A stretch of 35,295 nucleotides of DNA from Acinetobacter sp. ANC 4169 (GCF_002135355.1 NZ_NEGE01000020.1:1-35295); one strand, 5' to 3'; counted from the first letter of the stretch, positions 16,356-27,993 are shown. Program-made: numbers and translations. Notes: generated by a model from the sequence alone, not told the origin.

Positions 16356-17267
16356 TTAAACATGAGAAGGCAAGATTAAACCTGCTGACTCTTCATACTT
16401 GAATGAGACCACTCTGTTGGTAGTATGCATATCTTGGACTAGCCCAGCAAAATCTTCAATTTTACGAATTTGAAAGATTTCTATTTTAGCTAAAAATCTT
16501 CTTAATTCATGATTGGTCAAACATAATTTTATACGGGAATCAAAACCCATCTTTACAATAAATAACTTCAGTTGAGGAGAAATCCAGTAAGCTAATTCCA
16601 TAATATTTTTATATTTTTCTTCTAAGTATCCAAAAACTTCTTCAGAACAATTTACTTCAGATGCTCTCCATATAGGCTCGTTATGCGAGAGACGATTTCT
16701 GAAATTTCGAACTTCTTCTATCCTTCTACGAATTATATCCCTCTGATGAAACATTGGATTAGTACCTTCATACCTAGGAGGTTTAGTAAAAACTTTATAA
16801 AATCTACTTGGCCATAAAAAACTCTTATTACCACCATCATAAAACCCTTTGTCAAGTATATATTCCCAAGTAGAAAAATCCGTTTGAGCTATAATTTGAT
16901 CTATATTTGGCTCTACATCTAATCCTTTATCCTTTAAGATCTTTTTTGCTTTCTTCTTTGCTGATTTTACATTCTCTTTAAATTTTCCAACCATCTCCGT
17001 ATCTTTGAGATTACCATCCTGATCTAGTTCAGGTTTTGAGGGTAATGCATCAAACCATGGCGTTGCTGAGTAAGCCTGTAACCCTTGATTATTAATGGCA
17101 TTACGTAATGCCACTTCAATAAGTTGAACTAATGGATAAAAGTTAGAAACAACATTTAAATGCCAAGCATAAGCGGCTAAAAGATCTTCAGACTCAATTC
17201 CTAATGATCTACTATAAGTAACTAATCGAGGATTAGAAATTAATTCGTGTACTTTAGAAAAATCCAT
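16356..17267 (-). CDS. Abi-family protein with HEPN motif
   Basis: Protein of 303 residues resembling abortive-infection proteins of the AbiD/AbiF (Abi_2) type, which stop phage growth by disabling the infected host. The N-terminal block (YAWHLNVVSNFYPLVQLIEVALRNA, about 33-57, quoted in part) and the later R190-NRLS-H195 motif followed by NEP fit an HEPN RNase-type active site (Rx4H). A lysine-rich segment near 98-113 separates the halves. The gene is more AT-rich than its neighbours, has a poor ribosome site, and stands alone between a pseudogene remnant and the atp terminators. These are signs of acquisition. Phage defence is inferred from family only. Confidence 0.75.
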   Translation of the reverse strand: MDFSKVHELISNPRLVTYSRSLGIESEDLLAAYAWHLNVVSNFYPLVQLIEVALRNAINNQGLQAYSATPWFDALPSKPELDQDGNLKDTEMVGKFKENVKSAKKKAKKILKDKGLDVEPNIDQIIAQTDFSTWEYILDKGFYDGGNKSFLWPSRFYKVFTKPPRYEGTNPMFHQRDIIRRRIEEVRNFRNRLSHNEPIWRASEVNCSEEVFGYLEEKYKNIMELAYWISPQLKLFIVKMGFDSRIKLCLTNHELRRFLAKIEIFQIRKIEDFAGLVQDMHTTNRVVSFKYEESAGLILPSHV

Positions 17268-17298
17268 ATATTTGACAAAACCCTATGCATTCATTAAT

Positions 17299-17360
17299 AT
17301 GTATCTAACAGCTAGTATAAAGTTCTTCTCCCACAATCGGTGGTGCTAGGCGTTATACAT
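17299..17360. repeat. imperfect inverted repeat resembling an integron attC
   Basis: ATGTATCTAACAGCTAG (17299-17315) pairs imperfectly with CTAGGCGTTATACAT (17346-17360), with a two-base bulge and two mismatches. On the minus strand one end reads GTTAGAT, a match to the attC core GTTRRRY, and the AAC/GTT triplets face each other as in attC. The other end misses the consensus by one base. Total length (62 bp) fits the short attC class. No integrase and no second site at the far end of the Abi gene were seen, so this is tentative. Confidence 0.25.
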
Positions 17361-17375
17361 CAAGCTAAAGTATTC

Positions 17376-17413
17376 AAAAAGGTTCTAGGTATTTATATCT
17401 AGAACCTTTTTTT
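17376..17413 (-). terminator. second (distal) terminator of the atp operon
   Basis: A 13-bp stem (17376-17388 with 17399-17411, core GGTTCTAG/CTAGAACC) is flanked by A-runs and T-runs on both sides. It lies downstream of the first atp terminator on the minus strand. The symmetry would let it stop transcription either way, protecting the Abi gene from atp readthrough. Confidence 0.8.
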
Positions 17414-17434
17414 GATTAAAAATTGATTATACAT

Positions 17435-17463
17435 AAAAAAAACCACCCTTTCGGGTGGTTTTT
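17435..17463 (-). terminator. first terminator of the atp operon
   Basis: The minus strand reads AACCACCC, GAAA, GGGTGGTT, then a run of Us (stem 17441-17448 with 17453-17460). It is a GC-rich stem with a stable GAAA tetraloop, 18 bp beyond the atpC stop. Confidence 0.92.
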
Positions 17464-17480
17464 CAATCTCGAACCGTCTC

Positions 17481-17900
17481 TTATTGAGCGCGGTTTTTGA
17501 TTTTGCGGATCGTTTCCAACTGTGCAGCAGTTTCTGCAAGAGCAGCCAAAGCAGCAGCAGAGTCCAAGTCGCTCTTTTGATTTGCTAACAATTGTTCAGC
17601 ATTTTTACGTGCTTCAACAATTGCAGCTTCATCCAAGTTTTCTGCACGGACTGCAGTATCTGCAAGAACCGTAACAACATGCGGTTGAACTTCTAAAACA
17701 CCACCAGATACATAGATTAATTCTTCTGTACCGTTTTCAAGCAGAACGCGGATTGCGCCCGGCTTGAGCAAAGTTACTAGCGGAGCATGGCCAGGCATAA
17801 TACCCAACTCACCGCCAGCACCTTTAGCAATTAGCATAGTTACAGTGCCTGAGTACAAAGACTCTTTAACACTTACAACGTCACATTGCATAGTTGACAT
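17481..17900 (-). CDS. atpC: ATP synthase F1 epsilon subunit
   Basis: Central-stalk subunit that links gamma to the c-ring and inhibits ATP hydrolysis. It has 139 residues. The N-terminal beta-sandwich carries LYSGTVTMLIAKGAGGELGI (partly shown) and GHAPLVTLLKPGAI, and a C-terminal helical hairpin starts near residue 90 (LDEAAIVEARKNAEQLL). It is the last gene of the operon, 26 bp after atpD, and two tandem terminators follow. Confidence 0.97.
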   Translation of the reverse strand: MSTMQCDVVSVKESLYSGTVTMLIAKGAGGELGIMPGHAPLVTLLKPGAIRVLLENGTEELIYVSGGVLEVQPHVVTVLADTAVRAENLDEAAIVEARKNAEQLLANQKSDLDSAAALAALAETAAQLETIRKIKNRAQ

Positions 17901-17926
17901 GAGAATCTCCTAAATTAGGTAACTAA

Positions 17927-19336
<1,410 letters not shown>

Positions 19337-19350
19337 TCAAACTAATAATG

Positions 19351-20220
19351 TTAAACGGCAGCGGCACCACCAACGATCTCAGAAATTTCCTGAGTAATCG
19401 CGGCTTGACGCAGCTTGTTATAAATAAGTTGTAGGCTCTTGATGAGGTCGCCTGCGTTGTCAGTTGCAGCTTTCATTGCAACCATACGAGCAGACTGCTC
19501 ACACGCGATGTTTTCAATCACGCCTTGATAAACCATAGACTCGATGTAACGAACCAATAAGCCATTTAACAGCTCTTCAGCTTCTGGCTCATAGATGTAG
19601 TCCCAACCGTATTGACGGTTTAGACCATCGTTTTCTTCAGCAGCTGCTAAAGGAACAAGTTGTTCGATCTTTTGATTTTGAGTCATGGCGTTAACAAAGC
19701 CGTTTGACACTAGATAAATACGATCTAACTCGCCTTTATCATAAGCATCCAACATCACCTGTACAGAACCAGTTAACTGTTCAAGACTCGGCGCATCACC
19801 TACACTTGTAGTCGCACCCAGCACTTTACCGCCGTAGTTTTTAAAAAACGAAACCGCTTTTTGACCAATTAAAGCAAATTGAACTTCAATTGACTGCTCT
19901 TGTTGCTGTTGAACGTGTTTTACCACTTTCTTGAACAGGTTAATGTTCAAACCACCAGCAAGGCCACGATCTGAAGACACAATGATATAGCCAACGCGCT
20001 TAACAGGACGTTCAACCATATAACGGTGTTTGTATTCAGGGTTCGCTTGTACCAAATGAGCAATTACACGGTGCATATTTTCGGCATACGGACGGCCTTG
20101 AGCCATGCGCTCTTGCGCACGACGCATCTTAGAAGCTGCTACCATTTGCATCGCGCGAGTAATCTTTTGCGTGCTCTTGATACTAGCTACTTTGGCGCGA
20201 ATTTCTTTTAAATTTGCCAT
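19351..20220 (-). CDS. atpG: ATP synthase F1 gamma subunit
   Basis: Rotating central shaft of F1, 289 residues, a normal length. The N-terminal helix [20 protein letters not shown] (partly conserved across the family) and C-terminal helix [17 protein letters not shown] form the coiled coil that turns inside the alpha/beta ring. [11 protein letters not shown] marks the Rossmann-like middle part. It lies 88 bp after atpA, in a gap with an inverted GAAAGCTC/GAGC sequence near 20240-20258 that may modulate translation. Confidence 0.97.
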   Translation of the reverse strand: MANLKEIRAKVASIKSTQKITRAMQMVAASKMRRAQERMAQGRPYAENMHRVIAHLVQANPEYKHRYMVERPVKRVGYIIVSSDRGLAGGLNINLFKKVVKHVQQQQEQSIEVQFALIGQKAVSFFKNYGGKVLGATTSVGDAPSLEQLTGSVQVMLDAYDKGELDRIYLVSNGFVNAMTQNQKIEQLVPLAAAEENDGLNRQYGWDYIYEPEAEELLNGLLVRYIESMVYQGVIENIACEQSARMVAMKAATDNAGDLIKSLQLIYNKLRQAAITQEISEIVGGAAAV

Positions 20221-20308
20221 ACGCTTAACCTAGTATTCGAAAGCTCTTTCGAGCTTCCGAAGGTTGATCCGTGAACCAAACCAACACTAAATTCAACAAA
20301 GTTGAAAC

Positions 20309-21853
20309 TTAGTAAGTTTGAGTCGCTTTAAAGCTTTCAATACCTGCTTTGAATGCTGCTTCGATATCTTTATCCCAAGCACCAGTCTCGTCAATTTTTT
20401 GCATTAACGCAGCTTGTTCTGAACGGAAGTAAGAAACTAACGCGGCATCAAATGCAACGATTTTCTTCACTTCTACGTCAGCCATGTAGCCTTCGTTAGA
20501 TGCGTAAATTGAAACAGCTTGGTCAGCGATTGAATATGGAGCATATTGTTTTTGCTTCATTAACTCAGTTACGCGTTGACCGTGTTCAAGTTGCTTACGA
20601 GTTGCTTCGTCAAGGTCAGAAGCAAACTGAGCGAACGCTGCAAGTTCACGATATTGAGCCAAAGCGGTACGGATACCACCAGACAATTTTTTGATGATCT
20701 TAGTTTGAGCAGAACCACCAACACGAGATACAGAGATACCCGCGTTCACAGCAGGACGAATACCCGCGTTGAATAATGATGTTTCAAGGAAGATCTGACC
20801 ATCAGTAATCGAAATTACGTTCGTTGGTACGAATGCAGATACGTCACCCGCTTGAGTTTCAATAATCGGCAATGCAGTTAATGAACCAGTTTGGCCTTTA
20901 ACTTCACCGTTAGTGAATTTCTCAACGTAGTCAGCAGATACACGAGAAGCACGTTCAAGTAGACGACTATGAAGATAGAATACGTCACCTGGATACGCTT
21001 CACGACCTGGTGGACGGCGTAAAAGCAATGAAATTTGACGATACGCAACAGCTTGTTTAGACAAGTCATCATAAATGATAAGCGCGTCTTCACCACGGTC
21101 ACGGAAGTATTCACCCATTGTACAGCCAGAGTACGGAGCTAGATACAGCATTGCTGCTGGATCAGCTGCAGCTGCTGCTACAACAGTTGTATACGCCATA
21201 GCGCCAGTTTCTTCCAGCTTGCGTACTACGTTAGCGATAGTCGATTGTTTTTGACCAATTGCTACGTATACACATTTAATGCCAGAGTTTTTCTGAGCGA
21301 TGATCGCATCGATCGCCATTGCTGTTTTACCAGTTTGACGGTCACCAATGATCAACTCACGTTGACCACGGCCTACTGGGATCATTGTATCTACTGATTT
21401 ATAACCAGTTTGTACAGGTTGATCCACTGATTGACGCCAAATTACGCCTGGTGCTACTTTTTCAACAGCATCAGTTAATTTTGCATCAATAGGGCCTTTA
21501 CCATCAATCGGGTTACCCAAAGCATCTACTACACGGCCTAAAAGTTCTGGACCAACCGGAACTTCTAATACACGACCTGTGCAACGAGCTTTTTGACCTT
21601 CTTGAAGGCTTAAGTAGTTACCTAAAACAACGACGCCCACTGAATCCTGTTCTAGGTTCAGTGCCATACCAAATAAGCCGCCGTCGAATTCGATCATTTC
21701 ACCGTACATTGCATCAGCAAGGCCGTGAATACGCACAATACCGTCGGAAACCATAACAATGGTCCCTTCGTTCTTAGCGGTCGCGCTGGTGTCCAGATCG
21801 CCGATACGCTGTTTAATGAGCGCACTGATCTCGGATGGATTCAGTTGTTGCAT
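20309..21853 (-). CDS. atpA: ATP synthase F1 alpha subunit
   Basis: Non-catalytic nucleotide-binding subunit of F1, three per complex. Walker A is GDRQTGKT (near 170); the [23 protein letters not shown] region (partly shown) and the signature [20 protein letters not shown] (partly shown) are intact. The open frame extends to a TTG at 21868, but that codon lies within the GAGG ribosome site. ATG 21853 follows GAGG by 9 bases and gives the expected 514-residue [10 protein letters not shown] start. Confidence 0.98.
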   Translation of the reverse strand: MQQLNPSEISALIKQRIGDLDTSATAKNEGTIVMVSDGIVRIHGLADAMYGEMIEFDGGLFGMALNLEQDSVGVVVLGNYLSLQEGQKARCTGRVLEVPVGPELLGRVVDALGNPIDGKGPIDAKLTDAVEKVAPGVIWRQSVDQPVQTGYKSVDTMIPVGRGQRELIIGDRQTGKTAMAIDAIIAQKNSGIKCVYVAIGQKQSTIANVVRKLEETGAMAYTTVVAAAAADPAAMLYLAPYSGCTMGEYFRDRGEDALIIYDDLSKQAVAYRQISLLLRRPPGREAYPGDVFYLHSRLLERASRVSADYVEKFTNGEVKGQTGSLTALPIIETQAGDVSAFVPTNVISITDGQIFLETSLFNAGIRPAVNAGISVSRVGGSAQTKIIKKLSGGIRTALAQYRELAAFAQFASDLDEATRKQLEHGQRVTELMKQKQYAPYSIADQAVSIYASNEGYMADVEVKKIVAFDAALVSYFRSEQAALMQKIDETGAWDKDIEAAFKAGIESFKATQTY

Positions 21854-21916
21854 TGCGCTATACCTCAATCTTTTTAAAGTTCAGTCTTCTTTTACGCAGT
21901 AATTTTTTATCAATAA

Positions 21917-22453
21917 TTACGCAAGAAGACGAGTCCGCATTTTTTCAAGCTTGTTAAGCGCAGAATCATCTATCACTTGGTCGCCTGCACGAATAACTAC
22001 ACCAGCAATTAGTTCTGGTTTAACTTCTACAGAAACATTTACCGCAGCGTTAAAGCGTTTTTTCAACGCATCTGCAAGTACTTGTTCTTGTGTAGAAGAC
22101 AATGGGAATGCAGATTCAATCACTACATCCACAGTGTTGTTATTCTGTGATTTGAGCTGTTCGTATTCAGCTTCAATTTCAGGAAGAAGAGTCAAACGGT
22201 CATTTTCAGCAAGCAATGTCAAAAAGTTTGACACTGCTGCGGTTTGATCTTCACCTAAAACTTTGGCAAAAACACTTACCTGCTCTGCAGGAGTAAGCTC
22301 AGGGCGATTTAAGTAAGCTGAAAATGCTTCGTCTTGCACCGCAGCACTGAGCAAATTCAATGCATTTGACCAAAAGTCAGTTGCATTTTGCTCAGAAGCG
22401 TAAGCAAATGCTGCTTTAGCGTATGGGCGTGCCAACGTCAAGAGTTCAGCCAT
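21917..22453 (-). CDS. atpH: ATP synthase F1 delta subunit
   Basis: Joins the top of F1 to the peripheral b stalk. It has 178 residues: an N-terminal six-helix domain ([16 protein letters not shown] at the start), then a C-terminal part with [17 protein letters not shown] and the conserved [13 protein letters not shown]. It starts 12 bp after atpF and is probably translationally coupled. Confidence 0.97.
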   Translation of the reverse strand: MAELLTLARPYAKAAFAYASEQNATDFWSNALNLLSAAVQDEAFSAYLNRPELTPAEQVSVFAKVLGEDQTAAVSNFLTLLAENDRLTLLPEIEAEYEQLKSQNNNTVDVVIESAFPLSSTQEQVLADALKKRFNAAVNVSVEVKPELIAGVVIRAGDQVIDDSALNKLEKMRTRLLA

Positions 22454-22465
22454 AATCCGCCTCTC

Positions 22466-22936
22466 TTAAAGTTTAGCAGCCAGCTGAGTCAGCATGGCAT
22501 TGTGAGCTTCTGCGTCAACTTGCTGGGTCAGAATTTTTTCTGCACCAGTAACTGCAAGAGCAGCAACTTGTTGACGTAATTCTTCGCGGGCAGCATTGAT
22601 TTCAGTATCAACAGCTTCTTTAGCCTGTTGACGAATACGCTCACCTTCAGCAGCTGCTTGAGTACGCGCTTCTTCTACCAGTTGCGCACCGCGACGGTTC
22701 GCTTGTTCGATCAATTGAGCCGCTTGTGCTTTAGCTGCATCTAATTCAGCTTTCACTTGAGCTTGCGCATCGGCAAGGTCAGCTTTCGCTTTTTCAGCAG
22801 CGTTTAAGCCATCAGCGATTTTACGCTGACGCTCACTAATCGCATTGATTAGTGGTGGCCATACAAACTTCATGCAGAATGCGACGAAAATCGCAAATGC
22901 AATCGCTTGGCCAATCAATGTGAGGTTGATATTCAT
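22466..22936 (-). CDS. atpF: ATP synthase Fo b subunit
   Basis: Peripheral stalk subunit, two per complex. It has 156 residues: one N-terminal membrane helix (about 5-27, [20 protein letters not shown]) and a long Ala/Glu/Gln-rich coiled coil that dimerises and reaches the delta subunit. Length and sequence are typical of gammaproteobacteria. AGGAAT lies before the start. Confidence 0.97.
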   Translation of the reverse strand: MNINLTLIGQAIAFAIFVAFCMKFVWPPLINAISERQRKIADGLNAAEKAKADLADAQAQVKAELDAAKAQAAQLIEQANRRGAQLVEEARTQAAAEGERIRQQAKEAVDTEINAAREELRQQVAALAVTGAEKILTQQVDAEAHNAMLTQLAAKL

Positions 22937-22974
22937 TGCTATTCCTCAATGGTTTAATTTAGGAATTAAGCTGA

Positions 22975-23229
<255 letters not shown>

Positions 23230-23302
23230 TCAGAGGTTAGGTATATACCAAATTAAAGTAAAAAATTAAGCCCAACCATCGGTTGATAGTCAGGCAATAC
23301 CA

Positions 23303-24181
<879 letters not shown>

Positions 24182-24289
24182 TCACACCTGGTCAATGTCA
24201 AATACTAAATAGAGAGAACGAACATCGCGTGCTGCCTGATATCTCGTTCTTCTCCTAAAAAACTTTTCAATTTTTTGTTGTGTTTAAAC

Positions 24290-24682
24290 TCATTTCTGGA
24301 GTCGTGACGCCCAAAAAGGTGCGACCCACGTCATCGTCTGAACAAGTATAAATCCACAAAACAATGCCACCGCTGACAACGGTTTGACATTGCTTAAAAT
24401 TAAAATGAAACCAACAATCACAATTGCAAATTTGCCCATTAAGCCTCTATACATGTTCGACAGAACCTGTTTTGAAGCTCGCGCACCTGCTGCTCGAAAC
24501 GATTGCCAAGAAAAATAACAACTTGCAAGCCAACACACCAACGCACCAAGTGCGGCACTGTAGGCTGCAGTTGAGTCTTTCACGACCCACGCAATCAAGG
24601 CTGAAACAGGAATCATGCATGCTTGTAAAATGACTAAAGCTTTCGCTAATCGTCGATCAATCATGCGACTAGTTCGGCTCAT
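24290..24682 (-). CDS. atpI: ATP synthase assembly protein AtpI
   Basis: Small inner-membrane protein of 130 residues with four hydrophobic helices, the first gene of the operon. AtpI is thought to help c-ring assembly or ion supply and is dispensable in several bacteria. The ALGALVCWLASCYFSW and MGKFAIVIVGFILI segments are typical. The gene sits about 60 bp downstream of a strong promoter. Confidence 0.9.
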   Translation of the reverse strand: MSRTSRMIDRRLAKALVILQACMIPVSALIAWVVKDSTAAYSAALGALVCWLASCYFSWQSFRAAGARASKQVLSNMYRGLMGKFAIVIVGFILILSNVKPLSAVALFCGFILVQTMTWVAPFWASRLQK

Positions 24683-24746
24683 TATTTATTCACTCACAGC
24701 ATTCATGCTTGACAAATTTAGCTGATGATCGTTTTTAATCGCAGGC

Positions 24747-24775
24747 ATTATAGAGTTACACCCCTGAACATGCAA
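24747..24775 (-). promoter_or_regulatory. promoter of the atp operon
   Basis: On the minus strand TTGCAT (24770-24775), a 17-bp spacer and TATAAT (24747-24752) form a near-consensus sigma-70 promoter. Initiation would fall about 58 bases before atpI. No other candidate of this quality lies between znuA and atpI. Confidence 0.85.
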
Positions 24776-24782
24776 TCTTTTC

Positions 24783-24804
24783 CCGACCTAAGTCGGATTT
24801 TTTT
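24783..24804 (+). terminator. plus-oriented terminator-like hairpin
   Basis: CCGAC (24783-24787), loop CTAA, GTCGG (24792-24796), then A and seven Ts. The T-run lies on the plus side, although both neighbouring genes (znuA and atpI) run on the minus strand. It would stop antisense transcription entering znuA, and only weakly end znuA itself. Confidence 0.55.
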
Positions 24805-24853
24805 CATTGCATAAATCGCTTTTGAACTCATCAATTGTTGCTTAATTTTTGCA

Positions 24854-25693
24854 TCATTTTCGTGCGTTTTGTACACATTTATAGCTTTGATCGGCCAGTT
24901 TCTTCCACGCCAGCACAAAGTCCCCTTCCCTGCCCATGCTTTCATCGACCGCCTGAAAGGTAACCGGATTCAATTTTTGGTACTGGTTTTTGCTGGCATG
25001 ACCTTCTGCCAAAAGGCACATATTGCGCGCTGGACGGCTGTCATTTAAGTATTTAATTTGGGCCAGTGTAGGTGCCACATGGGGATCATCAGTCAATGCA
25101 CCGGCAAACTTCAGGTTTAAAGCACGTTCCAGATACTGATACGCATCATGATATGACCAGTAAGGTTTGGCTGTAGCCTGGCTATTGTATTGTTGTGCGC
25201 TGAGCAACATCTCTTGTGCAAAGCGTTTGGCATTGGCCCAGTAAGCGTCTTTATGTTCAGGGAATTGTTGAGAACGCAGTGCTGCTATAAAAAAGCCGAT
25301 GCGCACCGCATTGTTGGGATCGAGCCAAACGTGGGTATCTACCGTATTGTTCAACGCCACACCACGGGTAGTACGCTGAGGCAGCGTTTGCACAATACCA
25401 GAATCTAAAATCGCAATCGCTTTGGGAGTATCGGACAACAGTTTATTCAATGGGGCTTCATGTGCCTTACCTAGCCAGATCACCAAAGAGGCATCCAGAA
25501 TGGCTTTGCGATGCGCTGGAGTCAGGGTAATGTCATGTCCAGACTGATCTCCCAACAAAAGCACAGGCTTCTCCACGCCCTGAGTCACTTCCTGAGCAAT
25601 CAGATAAATTGGATGCGTAGAAACCACCAGACTTTGTGTCCAGCCAAAGCTACTGAATAAGGCTAGCGCACAAAATGCAAAGAAACGGGACAT
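24854..25693 (-). CDS. znuA: zinc ABC transporter, substrate-binding protein
   Basis: Periplasmic zinc-binding protein that hands zinc to ZnuBC. It has 279 residues. The signal peptide ends near residue 19-20 (FGWTQ). Probable zinc ligands are H53 in SGHDITLTP, H121 in DTHVWLDP and H182 in SYHDAYQYL, matching the three His of E. coli ZnuA. The long His-rich loop of that protein is missing, giving a shorter chain. The gene is divergent from zur, with a Zur box 29 bp before its start. Confidence 0.95.
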   Translation of the reverse strand: MSRFFAFCALALFSSFGWTQSLVVSTHPIYLIAQEVTQGVEKPVLLLGDQSGHDITLTPAHRKAILDASLVIWLGKAHEAPLNKLLSDTPKAIAILDSGIVQTLPQRTTRGVALNNTVDTHVWLDPNNAVRIGFFIAALRSQQFPEHKDAYWANAKRFAQEMLLSAQQYNSQATAKPYWSYHDAYQYLERALNLKFAGALTDDPHVAPTLAQIKYLNDSRPARNMCLLAEGHASKNQYQKLNPVTFQAVDESMGREGDFVLAWKKLADQSYKCVQNARK

Positions 25694-25721
25694 AGAAGAA
25701 AATCACCAAATACTCAATAAG

Positions 25722-25736
25722 TGTTATAATATAACA
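25722..25736. promoter_or_regulatory. Zur operator
   Basis: TGTTATAATATAACA is a perfect 15-bp palindrome (odd centre) in the znuA-zur intergenic region. It matches the GTTATAnTATAAC core of Zur boxes known from gammaproteobacteria including Acinetobacter. It overlaps TATAAT, so bound Zur would block RNA polymerase and could repress both directions. Confidence 0.9.
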
Positions 25737-25835
25737 AATCGACAAAAATACCTATGCCTGATCGAAACTGTAGGTGCTTCATGTTAAGATTTAATGTCCT
25801 TTGATTTTTATAAATTTCGTACTTGAGGTTTTGCT

Positions 25836-26333
25836 ATGAGCTTATGTTCGCACGAACATCACAATGCATTACATGGCGTACATGACCATCATAATATAGC
25901 AACACGTCTTGCTGAAGCAGAAAGTCTCTGTACCTCTGCAGGTGCACGTTTAACCCCATTACGTAAAGAAGTGCTGGAACTGATTTTAAATGCCACTGGC
26001 CCCATGGGCGCCTATGACTTGCTGGCCAAAATCAAGAGCGAGTCTGACCGTCCTGCTGCACCGCCAACGGTGTATCGTACTTTGGACTTTTTACTGGAAA
26101 AAGGTTTAATCCATCGTTTAACTTCGATTAATGCCTATATACCCTGTTGTCATCCGCGCGAAGGACATCAAGCGGCATTTTTAATCTGTACGGCTTGCAA
26201 GAAAGTAAAAGAAGCCTCGGCTCAGGGTTTATTAACACAATTAGATGAACTTTCAGCCTCCGATCAATTTACTGCACATCACAGTATCATTGAAATTTCT
26301 GGGATATGTCAGCAGTGCCGCAACAAACAGTAA
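25836..26333 (+). CDS. zur: zinc uptake regulator (Fur family)
   Basis: Zinc-sensing repressor of zinc import genes. It has 165 residues. The His-rich N-terminal tail (CSHEHHN, HDHHN) precedes a winged helix (RLTPLRKEVLELI, then PPTVYRTLDFLLEKGLIHRL, partly shown). The metal-binding dimer domain contains CxxC pairs CTAC and CQQC that hold structural zinc. GAGG is 8 bases before the ATG. znuC begins inside its last codons, so it heads a zur-znuC-znuB operon and probably regulates itself through the operator at 25722. Confidence 0.95.
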   Translation: MSLCSHEHHNALHGVHDHHNIATRLAEAESLCTSAGARLTPLRKEVLELILNATGPMGAYDLLAKIKSESDRPAAPPTVYRTLDFLLEKGLIHRLTSINAYIPCCHPREGHQAAFLICTACKKVKEASAQGLLTQLDELSASDQFTAHHSIIEISGICQQCRNKQ

Positions 26334-27097
26334 CTACCAATCCTCTGATTGCTTTAGACAAAATCAGTGTTCGGATTGACGAACGTGACATCTTAAAGAA
26401 TGTAGATTTCGCCTTGCATGAGCGAGAAATTGTCACGCTGATCGGTCCGAACGGTGCGGGCAAATCTACCCTGATTAAAGTGCTTTTGGGAATTGTGAAA
26501 GCCAATTCAGGTAAAATTCATAGCCATAAAAAACTCAAATTCTCTTATGTACCGCAAAAGTTTAATCCATCGCATAGCCTACCTTTACGGGTGCAGGATT
26601 TATTGGCCTTAGAACACTGCGATGCGGATATCAAAGCAGAAATTATTCGTGATACCGGTATTACCAAATTACAGGATTGTAAAGTTCAGCAGCTTTCAGG
26701 CGGTGAACGACAACGGGTGTTATTGGCACGCGCTTTACTGCGCCAGCCCGATGTACTGGTACTGGATGAACCGATGCAAGGCTTGGACATTCAGTCTGAA
26801 GCAGAATTGTATGAATATGTCAGAAGCTTGCCGATCAAGTATGGCTGTGCCGTGTTGATGGTATCGCATGACTTGCAATGGGTCATGCAAGGCACCCATC
26901 GCGTGGTGTGTCTGAACAAGCACATCTGCTGTAGCGGCTTGCCGGAAAGCGTGCAGCAGCATCCGGAATATCAGGCCATTTTTGGCACCAACCGCGTGTT
27001 TTATCAACATCATCATGACCATTGCGCACATGGTGATAGTGCGGCTCCGTGTCAGCACGATGCTCGTCCACATATTCACCCTGAACCGGAAGCTTAA
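26306..27097 (+). CDS. znuC: zinc ABC transporter, ATP-binding protein
   Basis: ATPase that powers zinc import, at the cytoplasmic face of the inner membrane. It has 263 residues. Walker A is GPNGAGKST (47-55), signature LSGGERQRV, Walker B VLVLDEP and switch VSHD. The C-terminus is an unusual His/Cys-rich tail (HHHDHCAHGD then QHDARPHIH) that may sense or buffer zinc; E. coli ZnuC has a milder His tail. The start overlaps zur by 28 bp with only a weak ribosome site, suggesting coupled translation. Confidence 0.96.
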   Translation: MSAVPQQTVTTNPLIALDKISVRIDERDILKNVDFALHEREIVTLIGPNGAGKSTLIKVLLGIVKANSGKIHSHKKLKFSYVPQKFNPSHSLPLRVQDLLALEHCDADIKAEIIRDTGITKLQDCKVQQLSGGERQRVLLARALLRQPDVLVLDEPMQGLDIQSEAELYEYVRSLPIKYGCAVLMVSHDLQWVMQGTHRVVCLNKHICCSGLPESVQQHPEYQAIFGTNRVFYQHHHDHCAHGDSAAPCQHDARPHIHPEPEA

Positions 27098-27100
27098 GCC

Positions 27101-27901
27101 ATGATGGAATGGTTACAACTCTTGTTACCTGCATGGACCATGGGAACGCTATTGGTGTTTCTGACTGCTCCGCTGGGCTGTTTGATGTTATGGCGACGGA
27201 TGTCCTTTTTTGCCGATACCATGGCGCATGGCACTCTATTGGGTGTTGCTATTGCCGGAGCTTTGAGTTTGCCTTTGTGGTTAGGCGTGAGCTTTTTAGC
27301 TTTTTTATTGGTAGCCATTTTATGGGTATTGCATGATCCACGCTTGCCCAACGATGCCTTGCTGGCTTTATGTTCAGCAACCCTGCTCTGCTCAGGCTTG
27401 CTGTTTATTCAGCATATTCCAAGCTTAAGACCGGAACTGCTCAGTTACCTGTTTGGTGATCTGCTGCAAATTTCCTGGTCAGACTTGCCGATGTTTGCCA
27501 TCGTCATTATTGCGGCTTTGGCGGTGTTGTATAAAAACTGGAAAGCACAGATTCAAATCGCGATTGATCCGGACATGGCAGTCAGTGAAGGTGTAAACGC
27601 AAAATGGCAACGCTTGGTGTTTATGCTGCTGCTGGCACTCTTTACCGTATTGGCTTTACGTGCCGTCGGTTCTTTGCTGATGGGTGCTTTACTGGTGATT
27701 CCTGCGTTAACAGCGCGGCTCTTAGCGAATTCACCTAAACAGATGGTGGTGTGGGCTTTTGTGATTGCACAATGTGGCATCAGTGTCGGTTTATGGTCCA
27801 GTGCAGGTTTAGATACTTCCACCGGTTTAACCATTGTACTGACCATGGCAATTTTGTTTGCTGTGATTTTTGCAGTGCAGAAAGTGAAGAAGATGGCTTA
27901 A
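27101..27901 (+). CDS. znuB: zinc ABC transporter, permease
   Basis: Inner-membrane channel of the zinc importer, 266 residues with seven to nine hydrophobic helices of the ABC-3 family. The conserved FFADTMAHGTLLGVA and VGSLLMGALLVIPALTARL segments are present. It starts 3 bp after znuC; ATG at 27101 and 27104 are both possible. An intrinsic terminator follows the stop. Confidence 0.96.
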   Translation: MMEWLQLLLPAWTMGTLLVFLTAPLGCLMLWRRMSFFADTMAHGTLLGVAIAGALSLPLWLGVSFLAFLLVAILWVLHDPRLPNDALLALCSATLLCSGLLFIQHIPSLRPELLSYLFGDLLQISWSDLPMFAIVIIAALAVLYKNWKAQIQIAIDPDMAVSEGVNAKWQRLVFMLLLALFTVLALRAVGSLLMGALLVIPALTARLLANSPKQMVVWAFVIAQCGISVGLWSSAGLDTSTGLTIVLTMAILFAVIFAVQKVKKMA

Positions 27902-27914
27902 ATTTAGATTTCAT

Positions 27915-27940
27915 AAAAAACTGCCCATAGGTAGTTTTTT
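27915..27940 (+). terminator. terminator of the zur-znuCB operon
   Basis: AAAAAACTGCC (27915-27925), loop CATA, GGTAGTTTTTT (27930-27940), with one G-U pair, 14 bp after the znuB stop. Confidence 0.88.
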
Positions 27941-27993
27941 ATGAACTCAAAAATCGATATAAGCCTACAAATTTAAAAATAAAAAGTTACGAT

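Noticed and set aside
21854..21868. TTG start extending AtpA by five residues.
   Set aside because: It overlaps the GAGG ribosome site; ATG 21853 gives the conserved AtpA N-terminus.
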